From Deroplatys truncata (Eukaryota; Arthropoda; Insecta; Mantodea; Mantidae): a stretch of 64,000 bases of DNA. The DNA is taken from positions 57,272,539-57,336,538 of the forward strand of contig CM060976.1 in the NCBI GenBank assembly GCA_030765065.1. The letters run 5' to 3'. Under the pieces are notes generated by a model. It was given only the letters and a program-made list of their open reading frames with translations. It had not been told where the DNA came from and made no database searches. Within the stretch, counting starts at the first letter, position 1; every line of letters begins with the position of its first letter. This document shows positions 1 through 12,532 of the stretch, piece after piece. The translations under genes and the position numbers were made by a program.

Positions 1-80
1 TTTTACGCCCGAAAAAATCTATCGTCCTCCACCGGGTTTGAACCCGGGACCTCTGGAACGAGAGTCTAGCATGGTAATAG
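1..80 (-). repeat. tRNA-derived SINE fragment
   Basis: Read on the minus strand, this stretch carries a pol III B-box-like sequence (GGTTCAAACCC) inside a small stem, after a segment that could be an anticodon arm. It is cut by the window edge, so the family cannot be fixed. A decayed tRNA pseudogene is the alternative. Confidence 0.45.
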
Positions 81-799
81 TGGTTTATTTTGGAAAGGAA
101 ACATTAAGCCGTCCCTGCTAGTTCCAGTTTCCCTTACCCAGTTCTAGCACTTTACTTACGTTTCACCACCCTTTTCCTTAAATTACCATGATCCAGAAGT
201 ATGCTATAATAAAATACCAAAATGTGAAACATAGAATTCAACTGCAGAACTTAAGTTATGTGAATTGGCAAATAAAATGGCAATTAATATCAAATGGCAA
301 ATAAGAAGTCCTATTTCCCCATAGTAAGTAACAGAAGAAACAAAAATAATATTAACGTTCAACATATCAACATTTATAACTGAATTTGGAAAAATATATG
401 CATACTTTTATACATTTACAATAACGATGACTCTATGTGCAAGCGTAATGATAATTAACAGACCATAGAATACCTATTATATGAATGCACTTTATTAATA
501 ATGAAAGAATACACTTAAAGAGAAAGGTAAGAAAAGTAAATGGAATGTGGCCACCTGAATTCAAAGCTTTAATCAAAATATATAAAAACAGCTTATCATA
601 TTTGTTAACAAAATTAATTTTGATGATTTAAAACTATTTAAGATTATATTAGTTATTTACAGTAGCATTGGAAGTAAAATATATCATTTTTTGTGAAATA
701 TTCATGCAAGGAAGCAAACTCTAGCATGTATTATTACCAAAATGTAATGGAACATGCTGTAATAAATAAATATAAAGAAACACCCTTTTCCTTTGCTCC

Positions 800-1080
800 T
801 GAGCCTGAAACCGAATTGTGTTCAAAGGTTAATGCTTGAGTGCCAGAATTTTGACATCAAACCAATACGAGACGGAATCATGCAGGGGCTGGTGTAGTCC
901 TTCGTGGTGAGGTATGCCATTCAGCCACTCATGTGAAATGCTTTCGTGCTCCTCCGCTTTTGCCACGCACCTGGGCCTGACTTTTATTCATAGGCTAATG
1001 CGTGTTTGTCGGAATTGAATTCAAACCACTTATTGATTCACTCTTACGGATCTGGTATGGAGCACAGATGATAAGGAGCT
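800..1080 (+). repeat. Interspersed repeat, copy 1 (partner at 56728-57010)
   Basis: About 280 bp match the reverse complement of 56728-57010. Shared blocks include GGTATGGAGCACAGATGAT, a TTGACATCA..CCAATAC segment and a CAGCCACTCA segment. The partner carries a B-box-like GGTTCGAATTC on the plus strand, which suggests an old SINE; in that reading this copy lies on the minus strand. No coding potential was seen. Confidence 0.6.
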
Positions 1081-1089
1081 GCTACCAGC

Positions 1090-3590
1090 ATTAAATAAAT
1101 AAACACACTGTAGGAAACCAAAAGCATCATCGGCACATTTTCATGCACTCAACGCTTCATAGTTCTAAGACACAAAGCCTGCGCTTTCCCCGCCCTCCGC
1201 AACACTTACCTACGAATCCCAGAAACGTGTTAGTCAGACAACTACCTTATAGCTGATCAAACTGGCTAACTCTGATTAATTACTTTTGGTGGATTCTTTA
1301 GCAGCTAACACGTAATTTAAAATAATAGTACTACAAAGGTGACAGAATAAAATTATTGTGATGATAGCATTAGATAAGTATTGGAAAGGTAGATTGAGAC
1401 TGAAAAATTCAAAACCATAGCCGAAGATCCGTGGTTCAAATCCTGGCTATGACATCGAAGTTTTCAGTCTGTTTTACATTTCAAACCTTAACGTACACAT
1501 GGCATGTGTGAAAGAGCAATTAATAATTATTACTAAACATGTGGAAGGGTTATGGAATTCAATGGAGCGATTCCGCCTACTCATGAACGCCCGCGGATAC
1601 ATTTCCTTTGGGAATCGCAGACACTTTTTCGATATACACATATTTACAGGACAGTGTTATTTAATTTTAATCTATTCACGCGATGCATAACAATAAAATT
1701 TTATCGTTCTCTAAACCTATATATTTATGCGGTTATACAATTTTAATACCTTAATTGAATAACTATTTCAACGTTTTTTATAGATGGTAATTGTGTGAAT
1801 ATCATAATATTCTGTATTCGTGTGCAAATGCTGGTATGTTTCATACACGGGCTATTTTATCGTTGTTTTAGAACATGTCTATGTAAAAAAAATCCTTTAT
1901 TCCACCCTAAAAGCAAAACTATAAGCAAATATAAAACTGTGTGTTTTATTTTTACTATACAAATCATTATAAAGAGAAATCACAAGTAACTATGAAGGAT
2001 GGTGATAAACTGCATTAAAGCAAAATAATTCTTGAACAGAAAGGGCGTGATAGAGGTGGACCGACATAAAAAGTGAAGTATTTAAATTAAATAGTTTACA
2101 AAAAGAAAACAATGTGGAGTTTTCAGAAACTAAATGTTATATTGTCATGACTTCCACTATATTTTTAGTTAGTTTCATTTCCATTACTCATCCTAATGGC
2201 ATGACTAGGGGCAAAACTCAAGGATATGGGAAAACATGAGCAAATGATCTCCATGGTGCCAGAAATCGTCCCAAAATAACACTCGAAGTTTGCCTTTGAT
2301 TCAACTAAATGTTAGTAACATTATCAAGTATTACATTTTATAATAGTTTTACACACCTGAAAATGAAGACAGAATTTAGAATATACTGCAATTGTATTGC
2401 CTGCCGGAGAGTGTAGCAATCACATGTTGTAGACTAAAACCTACAGTTAGCTCTGCTTATTAACAAAAGGATTACCAGTTCCACAGGTTAACTCCACCCC
2501 TTCAAACCATAGTTTGCCCCACGTGACCATTTGAATAATCTTTCTTACGATTACACGAGTACTTGCCCAGTTTCTAAGACAAAGGTGACTTCGCTCTTTA
2601 CTATCTAACTTACTTATCTGTGCAATGTTCAGCCTCTTGTATCAATGTTACTGCAAGAACTGCTATATTTAATATAAAATAATGCAACTGCCACAATATG
2701 CTTCTATGAGACATATTGTTGAATGTAGTTATTTTGTAATGATTCATATAAGATTCTCTAACTAACACTATTTATATTTATAAACACTACAAGTGCTTAT
2801 AAATATAATCAGTTAACAGAAATGTTTTTAATGTTTTAATTTAAAGAATCAAGCATCTATGGATTAATTCTCTCTGAAGTTATTAATAGTTTTTTGGAAG
2901 ATTGGAACATATTTCATAAAATCCTAAATAAAGCTGAATGATGCCATTCAAAATTATGGGGAGGTAGATTTTAATTTATATGTAATAATCTCAGAAAGAC
3001 TGAAACCACGCACGTCACATCGCTGATGTTCCAAGGTTTTCCGATCAAATCTTTAAACAAAGAAAACGGATTTTTCATCAACAGTTCCCAAACTTTTCCG
3101 GCTGGCGCCTCCTTCGTAAGCTTTACAGTTATGTCTCTTACTATTATTACAACATTTTTACAGAATTATATTCTACTATAAATATAATAAGGGAGAGGTT
3201 TTCTGAGTTTACAGCAACACAGTAACAAACTTTAACAAAAGGTACAGTTTGTGTCTTCAAACAATAATCTAAATGAAAAGACCATGATAGTTTCCCAAAT
3301 GGGATCCTGAATAAGCCAGTCTCATTTATTGTGATGAAAATCAGATACTTTTCTGTACGAGTTTTCCTGAATAACAAGGTTAGCTCAACACAAAAAACGA
3401 AAAGCCTATAAAACTATTTAAAATAAAAATAGTTGTATAATATAATTAACAACTCAACAATATGAATTGCGGCTTCAGGTTCTCAATGTCTCCATACAAG
3501 TGAAATTTAAATAAGTGTACCTAATGTCGCATCTACAAACATTGATTTACATGCAATTTAAAAAATTTCCCAAATGTTGCTCGAACCTCA
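1090..3590. other. Intergenic or intronic AT-rich DNA
   Basis: No gene is recognised in these 2.5 kb. Short open frames (for example 1499-1746 and 3147-3377) look like chance. One B-box-like GGTTCAAATCC at about 1432-1442 hints at a SINE remnant, but no A box or tail could be seen. Confidence 0.5.
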
Positions 3591-3599
3591 CTTTAGAAG

Positions 3600-4110
3600 A
3601 TTGCCACTGAACAAGCAATCACCATACGCGAATCACAAAATGGTGGCCACCGTGTTTTGGTACGAAAAGGGCGTCTTTTGATTGATTTCATTGACCGTGG
3701 GTCAACAATTACAGCTGACGTGTATGTGCAAGGCTTACCAAACTGAGACGTGCAATCTAAAATCGACGCCGCGGGAAACTGTCGTCTGGCATCATCCTCC
3801 TGCACAACAACGCACGCCCGCACACCGCTGCCAAAACCAAAGAGAAGATTCAAAAGTTTCGTTGGGAAATCTTTTACCACCCTCTGTACACACCCGACCT
3901 GGCACCCAGCGTCTAATTCCTCTTCTTGAATTTAAAATGGTGGCTGGGTGGATAACGATTTCAAACCGACGATGAACTCAAGACGAACGTTACCAAATGG
4001 TTAAAGTCCCAGGCGGCAGACTTCTATGCCGAGGGGTTAAAGAAGCTGGTGCAGCGTTACAGCAAGTGTATAATGTGAACGGCGATTGTGTGGAAAAGTA
4101 AGGCACATAT
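3600..4110 (+). pseudogene. Mariner (SETMAR-like) transposase fossil, C-terminal part
   Basis: Three-frame reading gives pieces typical of mariner transposases: a KMVATVFW-like start at about 3637, then GRLLIDFIDRGSTITADVY, and near the end DELKTNVTKWLKSQAADFYA followed by a GLKKLVQRYSKC-like end. The intervening catalytic DNARPHTA-like block is scrambled (HARTPL..K in one frame), so several frameshifts are present. The DNA-binding N-terminal half is absent and I saw no inverted repeats. In the family this enzyme cuts and pastes at TA sites; this copy cannot. Identity as mariner is secure, the subfamily is not. Confidence 0.8.
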
Positions 4111-4225
4111 TAGTCAATAAAAGCCTTGTCTCATGAGCGATGTTGTTATGACCAAACGGATCTTAAGTTTGGAATACGCCTCGTATATCACCGCGTTCAT
4201 CTCGATGAGCTCTAACTGGTGATAT

Positions 4226-4665
4226 TGTGACATTTGGTTAGGGTAATGTTTGTTTGTTGGTTGGGAAATGTATGTAATAGTGTGTGGGTTGGTAACAGAG
4301 ATCGTATGATGTCAGAATAGTGGGGGAAACCGGTTCGTTAGAAGGTAGCGTCAGATGTTGCTGTCTCTTGCAAGGAAGCACTCGTGTGGGATGGCCACAA
4401 CATGATCGACGCGTCGCCGATGCAAACAGGTAACATTTTGTATCTATTTATATCCAATACATATTTATCAATCTAGAATTCTGGCATGTGATTTTCGGCA
4501 GCTATTTGATCCTTCTTCCTTCTCATACAATGTTTTAGGAATCTTTAGGTGTATTTAGGATTTTGTTGAGCTTGCCCCGTCGGACCTCGTGTAGTTTATG
4601 ATGCCTTAAATACCGGTACCTAACGCTCTACCCCCATTGAGCTAAAATATAAAGAGGTTACGATA
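4226..4665 (+). repeat. 5' LTR of the 4226-8568 element
   Basis: This aligns end to end with 8129-8568. Its last part holds, on the minus strand, a tRNA D-arm-like block (TAGCTCAATGGGGGTAGAGC) that resembles a pol III A box. Confidence 0.85.
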
Positions 4666-7600
4666 ACTGATGGTGTGGCACCGGGCAATTGGTGTGAGTC
4701 GCCGAGAATAATGTGATATTTTGTGGTGCAATTTTTTTTCTTTTAACCAGAAATGTAGCGTGTTTCGTCATCCACGTGTTCGTTGGAACATGTAACTCCT
4801 TAGTTTGGGCATAATGGTAAGGGTTTAAATTTTAAAATTGTGGTGGTATGTTCTCAATTCATTTAAAAGCATTTCTGTAAAAGTCCCGTCTTAATGTCTT
4901 TATTTTGGGCTCACTTTAAAATTTTATACACTGTTTTGCTGTTGGCGGTTGCCGTAGCGTCGGTAATTATTGTCTTCATTTTTCCCTTACCATTATATAA
5001 ATTCTGTTAAATTCTGTTTGTATGAGAAGTTGTTTGCACTGTTCTTCTAAATTTCTTATTTCTTTTTCTGTGAATTGTGGAAAATTGGGCGATATTTGCA
5101 ACTTTGATAAAGTGGTTGTGACGTGTTAGTTTGTGTGTCTGGGGATGCTGTTTTCTGTGCTGATTGGTAATATTTTTGGGAGCTTGTAATTCTATATTGC
5201 ATTGATTTTTATGTTATACTCATTACTATATTTTTGGGTGCATTTTTTGTGCAACTTTTATGTACGCAAGTGTGTTACGCAATGTTACGTAATATCTGCG
5301 TGGTCATGCAATTTATTAACAATTCTAGAATGTGAAGCCAATCTTTTACAGCACGTGTTCTGTGCGTTTATTCGCGTGTGTGTATAAAATGTCAGGTGCA
5401 TCTATTTAAAAAAAGAAGGAATTCATATTTGTGCATCGTACTCCGGTACGCATAAATTACGTGTGTAGCATTTTCTGCTCTCTATGGAATAATTTGAACG
5501 CTAGTCACAGAAGGTGTGACGTAATTTTTTTTAACTTCCAGTTCGAGTTTCCTCGCTAAAGTCATCACTTTTTTAATTTTTTTTTCTCTTCCTTGTGTAC
5601 ACTCGGTTTTAAATCTTGGACTTGTATTCAAGTGGCTTGCGTGTCAAGTCTTTCTAAGCCATATTTGGCGTAATTTTGCTTCACCGTTGCCATATTTGGT
5701 TTTATATATTTTTTGGAAAGTATTTTGAAACAGTTGATTGATCGTGTGGAACAGTTATGTAACCAAGTTAACCAGTTTCAGTTATCATCTGCTGTTCCAA
5801 CTTCGCAGAGATCTTCACAGCTTCCTCGATCATCTGACATGAACCAGCAGGATTTATCCACCCCCATTCGATGTCGAGAGTGCAGTGATGTGTGTTACAA
5901 GAAATTTGAAAGTTGAACTGGTAAAATAAAAACGACCTGTAAGTATGTACCAAAGTGTGGTATGTGTATTTCGAATGACTCAAAAGTAAGCTGGGTAAGG
6001 TAAGCTACAGTTTTATTTTGTTTCACTGACTAATGCTTAATTAAGTTTTGCTTTTCAGGAATAAAGTGTGCTATGCATGACTCTGCTAAATTGAAGGTTT
6101 TGTTACCATTTTGTGTACTGAAAATTTTGGATTTTATTTTGGACATCAGAAATTATTTGGTTTGTTATGTTATGCTGCAGTGTAATTGGTTTGATGTTTA
6201 CTGTGTTTAATTACCTTTGACTTCCAGGAATGATATATCAAAGTGTTAATTTAGTAATGATGTGTTTGTTCTGTTGCATTTTTTTTGTTTGATTTTGTGT
6301 TTCATTATGATGCTGTGATCCTTGTTTGCAGAAGTTGTTGCATAAATTTGTGTATGTGTGTGAGGTTATGTGAGTAGTATATGGAAGATTTGCCTCGTGG
6401 GAGTGCCGAAGAGTAACCAAGGTGGTGGTAGCGAGATGTGATGAGTTAACGTCAGCTTGGATGCGATAGCTATAATGTACCCTTGAAGTGTGAATGTTTG
6501 AGTTTTCAGGAGGGCTAACATGTACCTGGAAATTCGATGTGATAAGTTGAGAAATATTTTACTTGTTGGTGTTGCTGAAACGTGTCCAGTATAGCGTGTG
6601 TGATGTGTTTGCAAAAGAGAGTAAATGTAATGAACTGAATGCAATGATTAATTTTTTTGAGTTTATGCAACAAGTGTTAATACCATCTTATACAACATGT
6701 TTAAATACCATTTATTTTCTAGCTTCATATTGATTCGGTTGATGTGGACGCAACAGTGTAATGCTATGTTATTGGGGTCATTCCTGAAATGTCAATGTGA
6801 TTTGTGCAGTTTATGCCTATGTCAGGTATCTTTGATTTTGCAGCTAGTTGAATGAGACATGTCAGTGAAGATATTTAATTTTCTCAGTAATTACTGTGGA
6901 TGATAAAGATAGAAATGATGATAATAATGATCATAACGAGGAATATAAAGATAGTAATGTGAATAAAGTTATGTCTTTACAAGTAAAGCATGAATATTTG
7001 TAGTTTGACGCATGTAATGTGCTGTTCATTTTTGAAGTATGTATCAATGTTCTTAGTAGTTGTGGGTAGTTTTGAAACTGAGTGTTATGTAATATTTGGG
7101 CCATGGTTAGTATGAATGATTTTATTTCATTGTCATGTATGAATGTATGATAGGTGCACTTATTCATTTTCGTTGTTAGTTGTACTAGCTGGTCAAAGTT
7201 AATATTCGGATCCCAAATGTTTTACTATATTTGTATTCTGTTATTATGTGTAAGCTATAAATATAATTCACATAATATTTATGTATTCTGTCCCTTCATG
7301 TCGCTTTATTTTGATTTGTAAACATTTTTTTGTGAAATCTTGGCTTGTACCCCTTAGCATCCAGTTTTTATGTCAATGTGTAATCATTTTTTTCTCTTTT
7401 CCTAGTATTAAGTTTCAATGTTTCTAGATTTCTGCAAAATTTGTGGCATCTTTTGATTGTATACTCATAAATGACGTATTATTCTTGCTCTTCTTCCCTG
7501 TATGATGTTTTGGAGCACCCCTGTTTATAGTGATTTGGCTGATTCGGGAGCTCGAGTGTCCAGAGCAGTGTTCCCGCAGTACAGCGCCATACCAGAGGCT

Positions 7601-8109
7601 GCACAGAGATACACCAGGGAGAGCTACTGCCAGTTCACTACACTGCAGATGGCAAAAGGAGCCACTGTTCGGGGGGCAGCCCAAGCCAGCGATTACCCCC
7701 ATGTCATCAGCATCGTGAAAAAACAACAACTCTGCGGCTTAATCCTCGTCGTTGTGGGTGATGGTATTATTCCATTCACAAACAGTTACGACAAGATGTT
7801 GTGCAGTGTAGTGTGGGTGTGACAGTAGCAGCTAGGTGTAATGTGCGTGTGTGGGGTTTGTTTTTACTGAATGAGACAAGACATCTTTGAATATCGTCGG
7901 TGGCACTCGAGACTCCATGTTTGTATTAGCTTTTTATAAATTTGCTAACAGGTAGTCGCAGTTACATCTGCTTCTACAGATATTTCGGCTCCATCTTTTG
8001 TAAATATTCAGATAATTTTGTAAAGTATTGTAATTTATTTATGCTGTCTCTGTTCTTTGTAATTTTCTGTAAGTGATAAAATCCTTCTTGCCTCGAAAGG
8101 GACGTCGAT

Positions 8110-8128
8110 CTGGGTGGCTAGGGGGAGA
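8110..8128 (+). promoter_or_regulatory. Polypurine tract
   Basis: The purine-rich run ending GGGGGAGA lies directly before the TGTGAC start of the 3' LTR. That is the place and composition expected of the plus-strand primer. Confidence 0.7.
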
Positions 8129-8568
8129 TGTGACATTTGGTTAGAGCAATGTTTGTTTGTTGGTTGGAAATGTATGTACTAGTGTGTGGGTTGGTAACAG
8201 AGATCGTATGATGTCAGAATAGTAGGGGAAACCGGTTCGTTAGAAGGTAGCGTCAGATGCTGCTGTCTCTTGCAAGGAAGCAGTCGTGTTGGATGGCCAC
8301 AACATGATCGATACGTCGCCGATGGCAAACAGGTAACATTTTGTATATATTTATATCCAATGTATCTTTTTTAATCTAGAATCCTGGCATGTGATTTTCA
8401 GTAGCTATTTGATCCTTCTTCCTTCCCATACAATGTTTTAGGAATCTTTAGGTGTATTTAGGATTTTGTTGAGCTCGCCCCGTCGGACCTCGTGTAGTTT
8501 ATGATGCCTTAAATACCGGAATCTATCGCTCTTCCAACATTGAGCTAAAATATAAAGAGGTTACGACA
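8129..8568 (+). repeat. 3' LTR of the 4226-8568 element
   Basis: It has the same length and ends as the 5' LTR and is followed by the ATAT target duplication. Confidence 0.85.
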
Positions 8569-8904
8569 ATATACAAACCAACACAGGTTTCGAATACTAT
8601 TTCATACTTGAGGAGGTTGAGTTACAAAATTACACAATTTCAGGACCTGTGTTGGTATCGAAGTCAGATAGCAATAGAAGACTAAAGCGTGTGTGAGATT
8701 CTTAATACAAGAATGTGGTGCACTAAGCATGGAAGTTGCCACACGACGGGAACCTAGTAGTCTTCATTGTTAAACTGCAACTGGATATACGTTTCAGTAT
8801 CTTAGCTTCACATTTTAGAGTAGGCGTGGGATATTTAAAACAAAATACACATAATTTTACATTAGTTACATTACCTATGGTTTATTAAATATTAAACACG
8901 GTGC

Positions 8905-9200
8905 CTCTACATTATTCACAAAGGATTATAAGAAAAACATTGGAGGGAGATGTTACACACACGAGGTCACATTCACATACGCTTCCATGACACACACCAG
9001 ACTTGAAGAGACTTACCCACGCTACTGACGCCACGCTCCCAAACAAATAAAAGAACGCTTGCCTCCCCCTTCCGCTCTCCACCACTGTCCTGGAGGTGGG
9101 GAAAGATATCACGTCGGACGAAAATTCAAAACCCCCAGGCCGAAAATAATTACTTCAACAATGTCGTCGTTACAAAGCAATAATGTGTGGGACGCGACAA
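8905..9200 (-). repeat. Unclassified interspersed repeat, copy 1 (partner 51440-51800)
   Basis: The reverse complement aligns with 51440-51800 over most of its length. Shared blocks include an ACATTATTGCTTTGTA segment, a CGACG-TATCTTTC segment, and an AACATCTCCCTCCAATGTT block at the far end. There is no clear open frame. It could be part of an LTR or of a SINE body; a weak B-box-like TTTGAATTCC is present in the partner. Confidence 0.7.
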
Positions 9201-9732
9201 TGCACACACGCTACAATATATGCAAGAATAAATTTACTTTTGGCAAAGAAATACTCTAAAATCATGGAGCCAGTTCTCATTGCAAATAAACCGGACAAAT
9301 GGAAGGTAACCAGTTACAAAATAATAGAATATAGATCAAATATTGTAACTACAAGCAAAACAACCAGTTGCTTAGGTTGTGAAACATTTCATATGAAAGA
9401 GAAAGTAAAGTTTGATCAGTTAAAGAAAGCATATGATTCTCAAACCCAGCTCAAAGTAGCTAAAACTAAAGATATTAGTATAGTTATTTAGAGCAGCGAG
9501 TTACTAAATCTAATTTGTAACGTGTTGTCTATAATATTTTATCTACCTTCAGAGTATTTTAGTATATATTATATATTTAGTATATTTAATGAAATTTATT
9601 TATTGCGGAAACGATATGTTTAGAGAAAGCGAACCTTGAGCTTTCGCAAAAGAAAGACACGATAAATCAACCCACTTTTTTGTTATTTCTGCAATTTTGG
9701 ATGCTAGTTTTATATGTGAATTTAAAGTATAA

Positions 9733-10043
9733 ATGAGCGAAGCAGGTGATTTTCACGGTTCATCAGAAAACATTTTAAAAATAGTCCAAGATGCAGCTAT
9801 TAATATACTTCCAGAAAAGTAAAAGAAAGTTTATTTATGTACATAGTTATACGAAATTCAAGGATTGTTGTGTGGTTAATGAAACAGACGGAAATGAAGA
9901 TTCTTTGTTGGCGTATTCTTATGAAAAGTCGGAAAAGTATTAAAGCTTCGAGTCTTTGGAGTGAATACTCCATGGTGAGGTCAACTGTTTTGACTAATGA
10001 TAATATTAGTATCGGTAAGTTTGGAAAATTAAATACATTTTAA
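9733..10043 (+). pseudogene. Crypton-like tyrosine recombinase fossil (N-terminal core-binding region)
   Basis: An ATG at 9733 opens a short frame (MSEAGDFHGSSENI..., ending LPEK) with a stop at 9820. The similarity resumes in a second frame (FKDCCVVNETDGNEDSLLAY) and then a third (SSLWSEYSMVRSTVL, then KFGKL). The pattern LPEKS..Y...F, LLAY, SLW..YSM..ST resembles the SAM-like core-binding domain of Crypton-type recombinases and their domesticated relatives in animals. At least two frame changes break it, and no catalytic R..H-R-Y region follows. The assignment is from remembered family pattern only, so it is moderate. Confidence 0.5.
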
Positions 10044-11169
10044 AGAGTGTATTTTACGTTTTGTTGAACCTGCATTTTATGCTTTGATAGCGCGTTTTGT
10101 GTTTTGTTAGAATTTAAAGTATAGATTTTGTTGCCTAGTAACTAATTAGCGCATCAATGATTATTATAGTACTAGACTAAACATTTTTTTTCCGTTCACC
10201 CTGAAAAACTTTTAATTTTCAAAACCTTAAAGATAAATATGGACAGGATCACAGTGGGAATGTTGAAGAATCAGGAAGGGAGGTCTGGGACTCGAATTAA
10301 GAAGTGGTTTAAGACGTGAGCAAGATACCCCAAATTATTAAACTCATGTTTCCATGTATTGTTTAAAATAAGGTATGATTAGTATACATGTTTTTTATTT
10401 GGATAAATAAAATATTAGTGAAAAAAGTATGATTATGTAATGGCCTGCAGCTTTTTCATATTATTTACTTATTTTTTTAGTCCCGAAAATCTATTACTTT
10501 TATTGTTGGATCCTAAAAATATATAAATGAATTTCACAACAACTCAAGTCCTTCATATTATTTAATTTGTTATACACAATATACGCATAATTAAAAAGTC
10601 TTTCAAGAGTGTATCATCCAAAATAATGCAAAAGTCCTGTAGAAAAAAAAATAGAATGCTGACTGCTCAGTTTGAAAAGTTATTAAGTTTTCCTTAGTTA
10701 TCTCAAAACTTACTCAACTGGACTTGTGGTGTTATGAAACTAGTGGCTTCAATTGTCAACCTAGTTTTTGATCGAAGGTGTGGAAGCCTATGGAGGTGGA
10801 GGTGGCTCAATGTGGAAGCCTATTTTTAGACTCGCCTCCTCCGTGATATCGCTAAAGATGAACAAGTCAAGGGTTTGGTCTAAGTTCAGTTGGCATTACC
10901 GTTACCCAAAATGCTTTTAATCTGTATGTTATTTGGTGAGGTTTTCACACTCGTTTGCATCGTTTGCATAATTCCCAGCCTAAACCTCACGTAGTAGCGG
11001 AATTATCCGAGCAGGCTGGCTTTCTACATGAAGACTATCTTAACTCTATTTTGGAATATTGTTTTTGTTCATACGTTATTATTAAGGTAGATTGGCCTCC
11101 CGTAATCATTATTGCACGCAGTCATACCTTTAGAAGGCAACACTGTACAGGTTAACACTGTTGTGCTTC

Positions 11170-12010
11170 ATGATCAATTTCTTCTTCTTCTTTTTCCTAT
11201 CGACCTATTCCAAAGCTAACTAAACTGGTCACTCTATATTCTCCGTTGTCATCCAACACTTCTTCTTCCTGAAGGTCTATAAAATAAAGCTTGCGTGGAT
11301 ACCTTGGAGGGGGTATTCGTAAGATATGTTCATTCCAACGTTATTGGTTCCCCTGTATTTCTTCATTAATGTTTCCTTTCATTAGCTTTTCTCTTATTAC
11401 AATATTCCTAATCCTATCTCTTCTACTAATTCCCAACAGTGATCGTAAAAATCTCATTTGGGCTGCTTCTAATCTTGTCTTTTCCCTAGTTCTTAGTGTC
11501 CACGTTTCACAAGAGTATCAGTGCTGGTTTATATATAATATTGTGAAGACTTTGCTTTATTTCTTTCCTCACGTTTTTACTAAAATTTCGTTTTATCCAT
11601 CCATTTAATTTGTTATATGTTTATATATTCTCTTCGCCATCTGCTTTAGTGTTCATAACTGATATTTTCTATCCCAGATATTTAAATGCTGAAACTGGTT
11701 CTATAATTTCTCCATCAATAACTATTTTAGCTCTTCTTTGTTCTTTCCCTATCATAGCTATGTATATAGTTCTCTCACCCAAGATTTTCATATTATATTA
11801 TTTTCCTACTTCGTTCAATTTAGTTACTGATCTTTGCAGTTCCATTTCGTTTTCTGCTAATATTATTTGGTCGTCTGCAAAAAGTATTGTGTTTATATTT
11901 ACATTATTTGTGATTATCCCTTTTGATTTAAATATCTCTCTCCATTCTTCTGTAACTTTATGTTTACATAAAGAGAATAGGCGACAATGTACATCCCTGT
12001 CTTAGTCCTG
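11170..12010 (-). pseudogene. LINE reverse transcriptase fragment
   Basis: On the minus strand a broken reading frame runs through NTILFADDQIILAENEMELQ, that is, the catalytic F/YADD box of motif C at 11870-11881. It continues as SVTKLNEVGK and IVIDGEIIEPVSAFKYLG, the usual order in LINE reverse transcriptases. Several stops interrupt it, and neither the endonuclease nor the 3' tail is visible. The downstream layout resembles RTE or related clades. The catalytic aspartates survive, but the copy is dead. Confidence 0.85.
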
Positions 12011-12532
12011 TATTAACTTCTGTACTTTTATCCTTGACAGCTATAATTGTTTTGGAATATAGAGACTTAATGGCAAATTACCACTAATGACATTAATCAA
12101 TGCTCATTTAATGCATTCAATTGGCAAACCCTCGCAACTAGAACCTGGCTCTAAGTGGCTTTGCCGCCTTGCAGTGTGTGTTTTCCTATTAAATACTGAA
12201 GCTTCGTGAACAACTGAAATATGTCTTTAAAATAATTGAGACGTTCTACATTTATAGATTTGCACTACAATTACTACAATGTATACAGGATGCACGACAT
12301 AGTACACTCACATAAGACAATGTTACTAATGTCTTTTATTGAATCCTTGTATAAAAGCGAGTTTAGATTTTTGGGGGAAGGATTTTATTAGTCATTAGAG
12401 AATTTCTCGGGATTGTAAAATAGACGTATTTTAGTTTAAAAAGCTAACCAAAGTCTAAAAGACATCTGTGTCCATTTATCTTACACCTTAAATATGCATA
12501 AGTAAATATTTAGGGAAAAGAAGTAGTTTTTT

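Larger units (their letters stand above)
4226..8568 (+). mobile_element. LTR retrotransposon without coding capacity (LARD-like)
   Basis: Two 440-bp direct repeats begin TGTGAC and end near TTACGA-CA. They are flanked by a 4-bp ATAT duplication at 4222-4225 and 8569-8572. A candidate primer-binding segment follows the first repeat, and a purine run (GGGGGAGA) precedes the second. The 3.46-kb interior shows no gag, protease, reverse transcriptase or integrase, only short open frames, so it looks like a non-autonomous fossil moved by another element. By eye the LTRs differ at roughly two dozen sites in 440 bp, about 6%, so the insertion is old. The 4-bp duplication is compatible with Ty3/gypsy, but the family is unproven. 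Confidence 0.85.

Noticed and set aside
9183-9491. 102-codon open frame beside the 8905-9200 repeat
   Set aside because: It starts within the repeat and has no recognisable family features.
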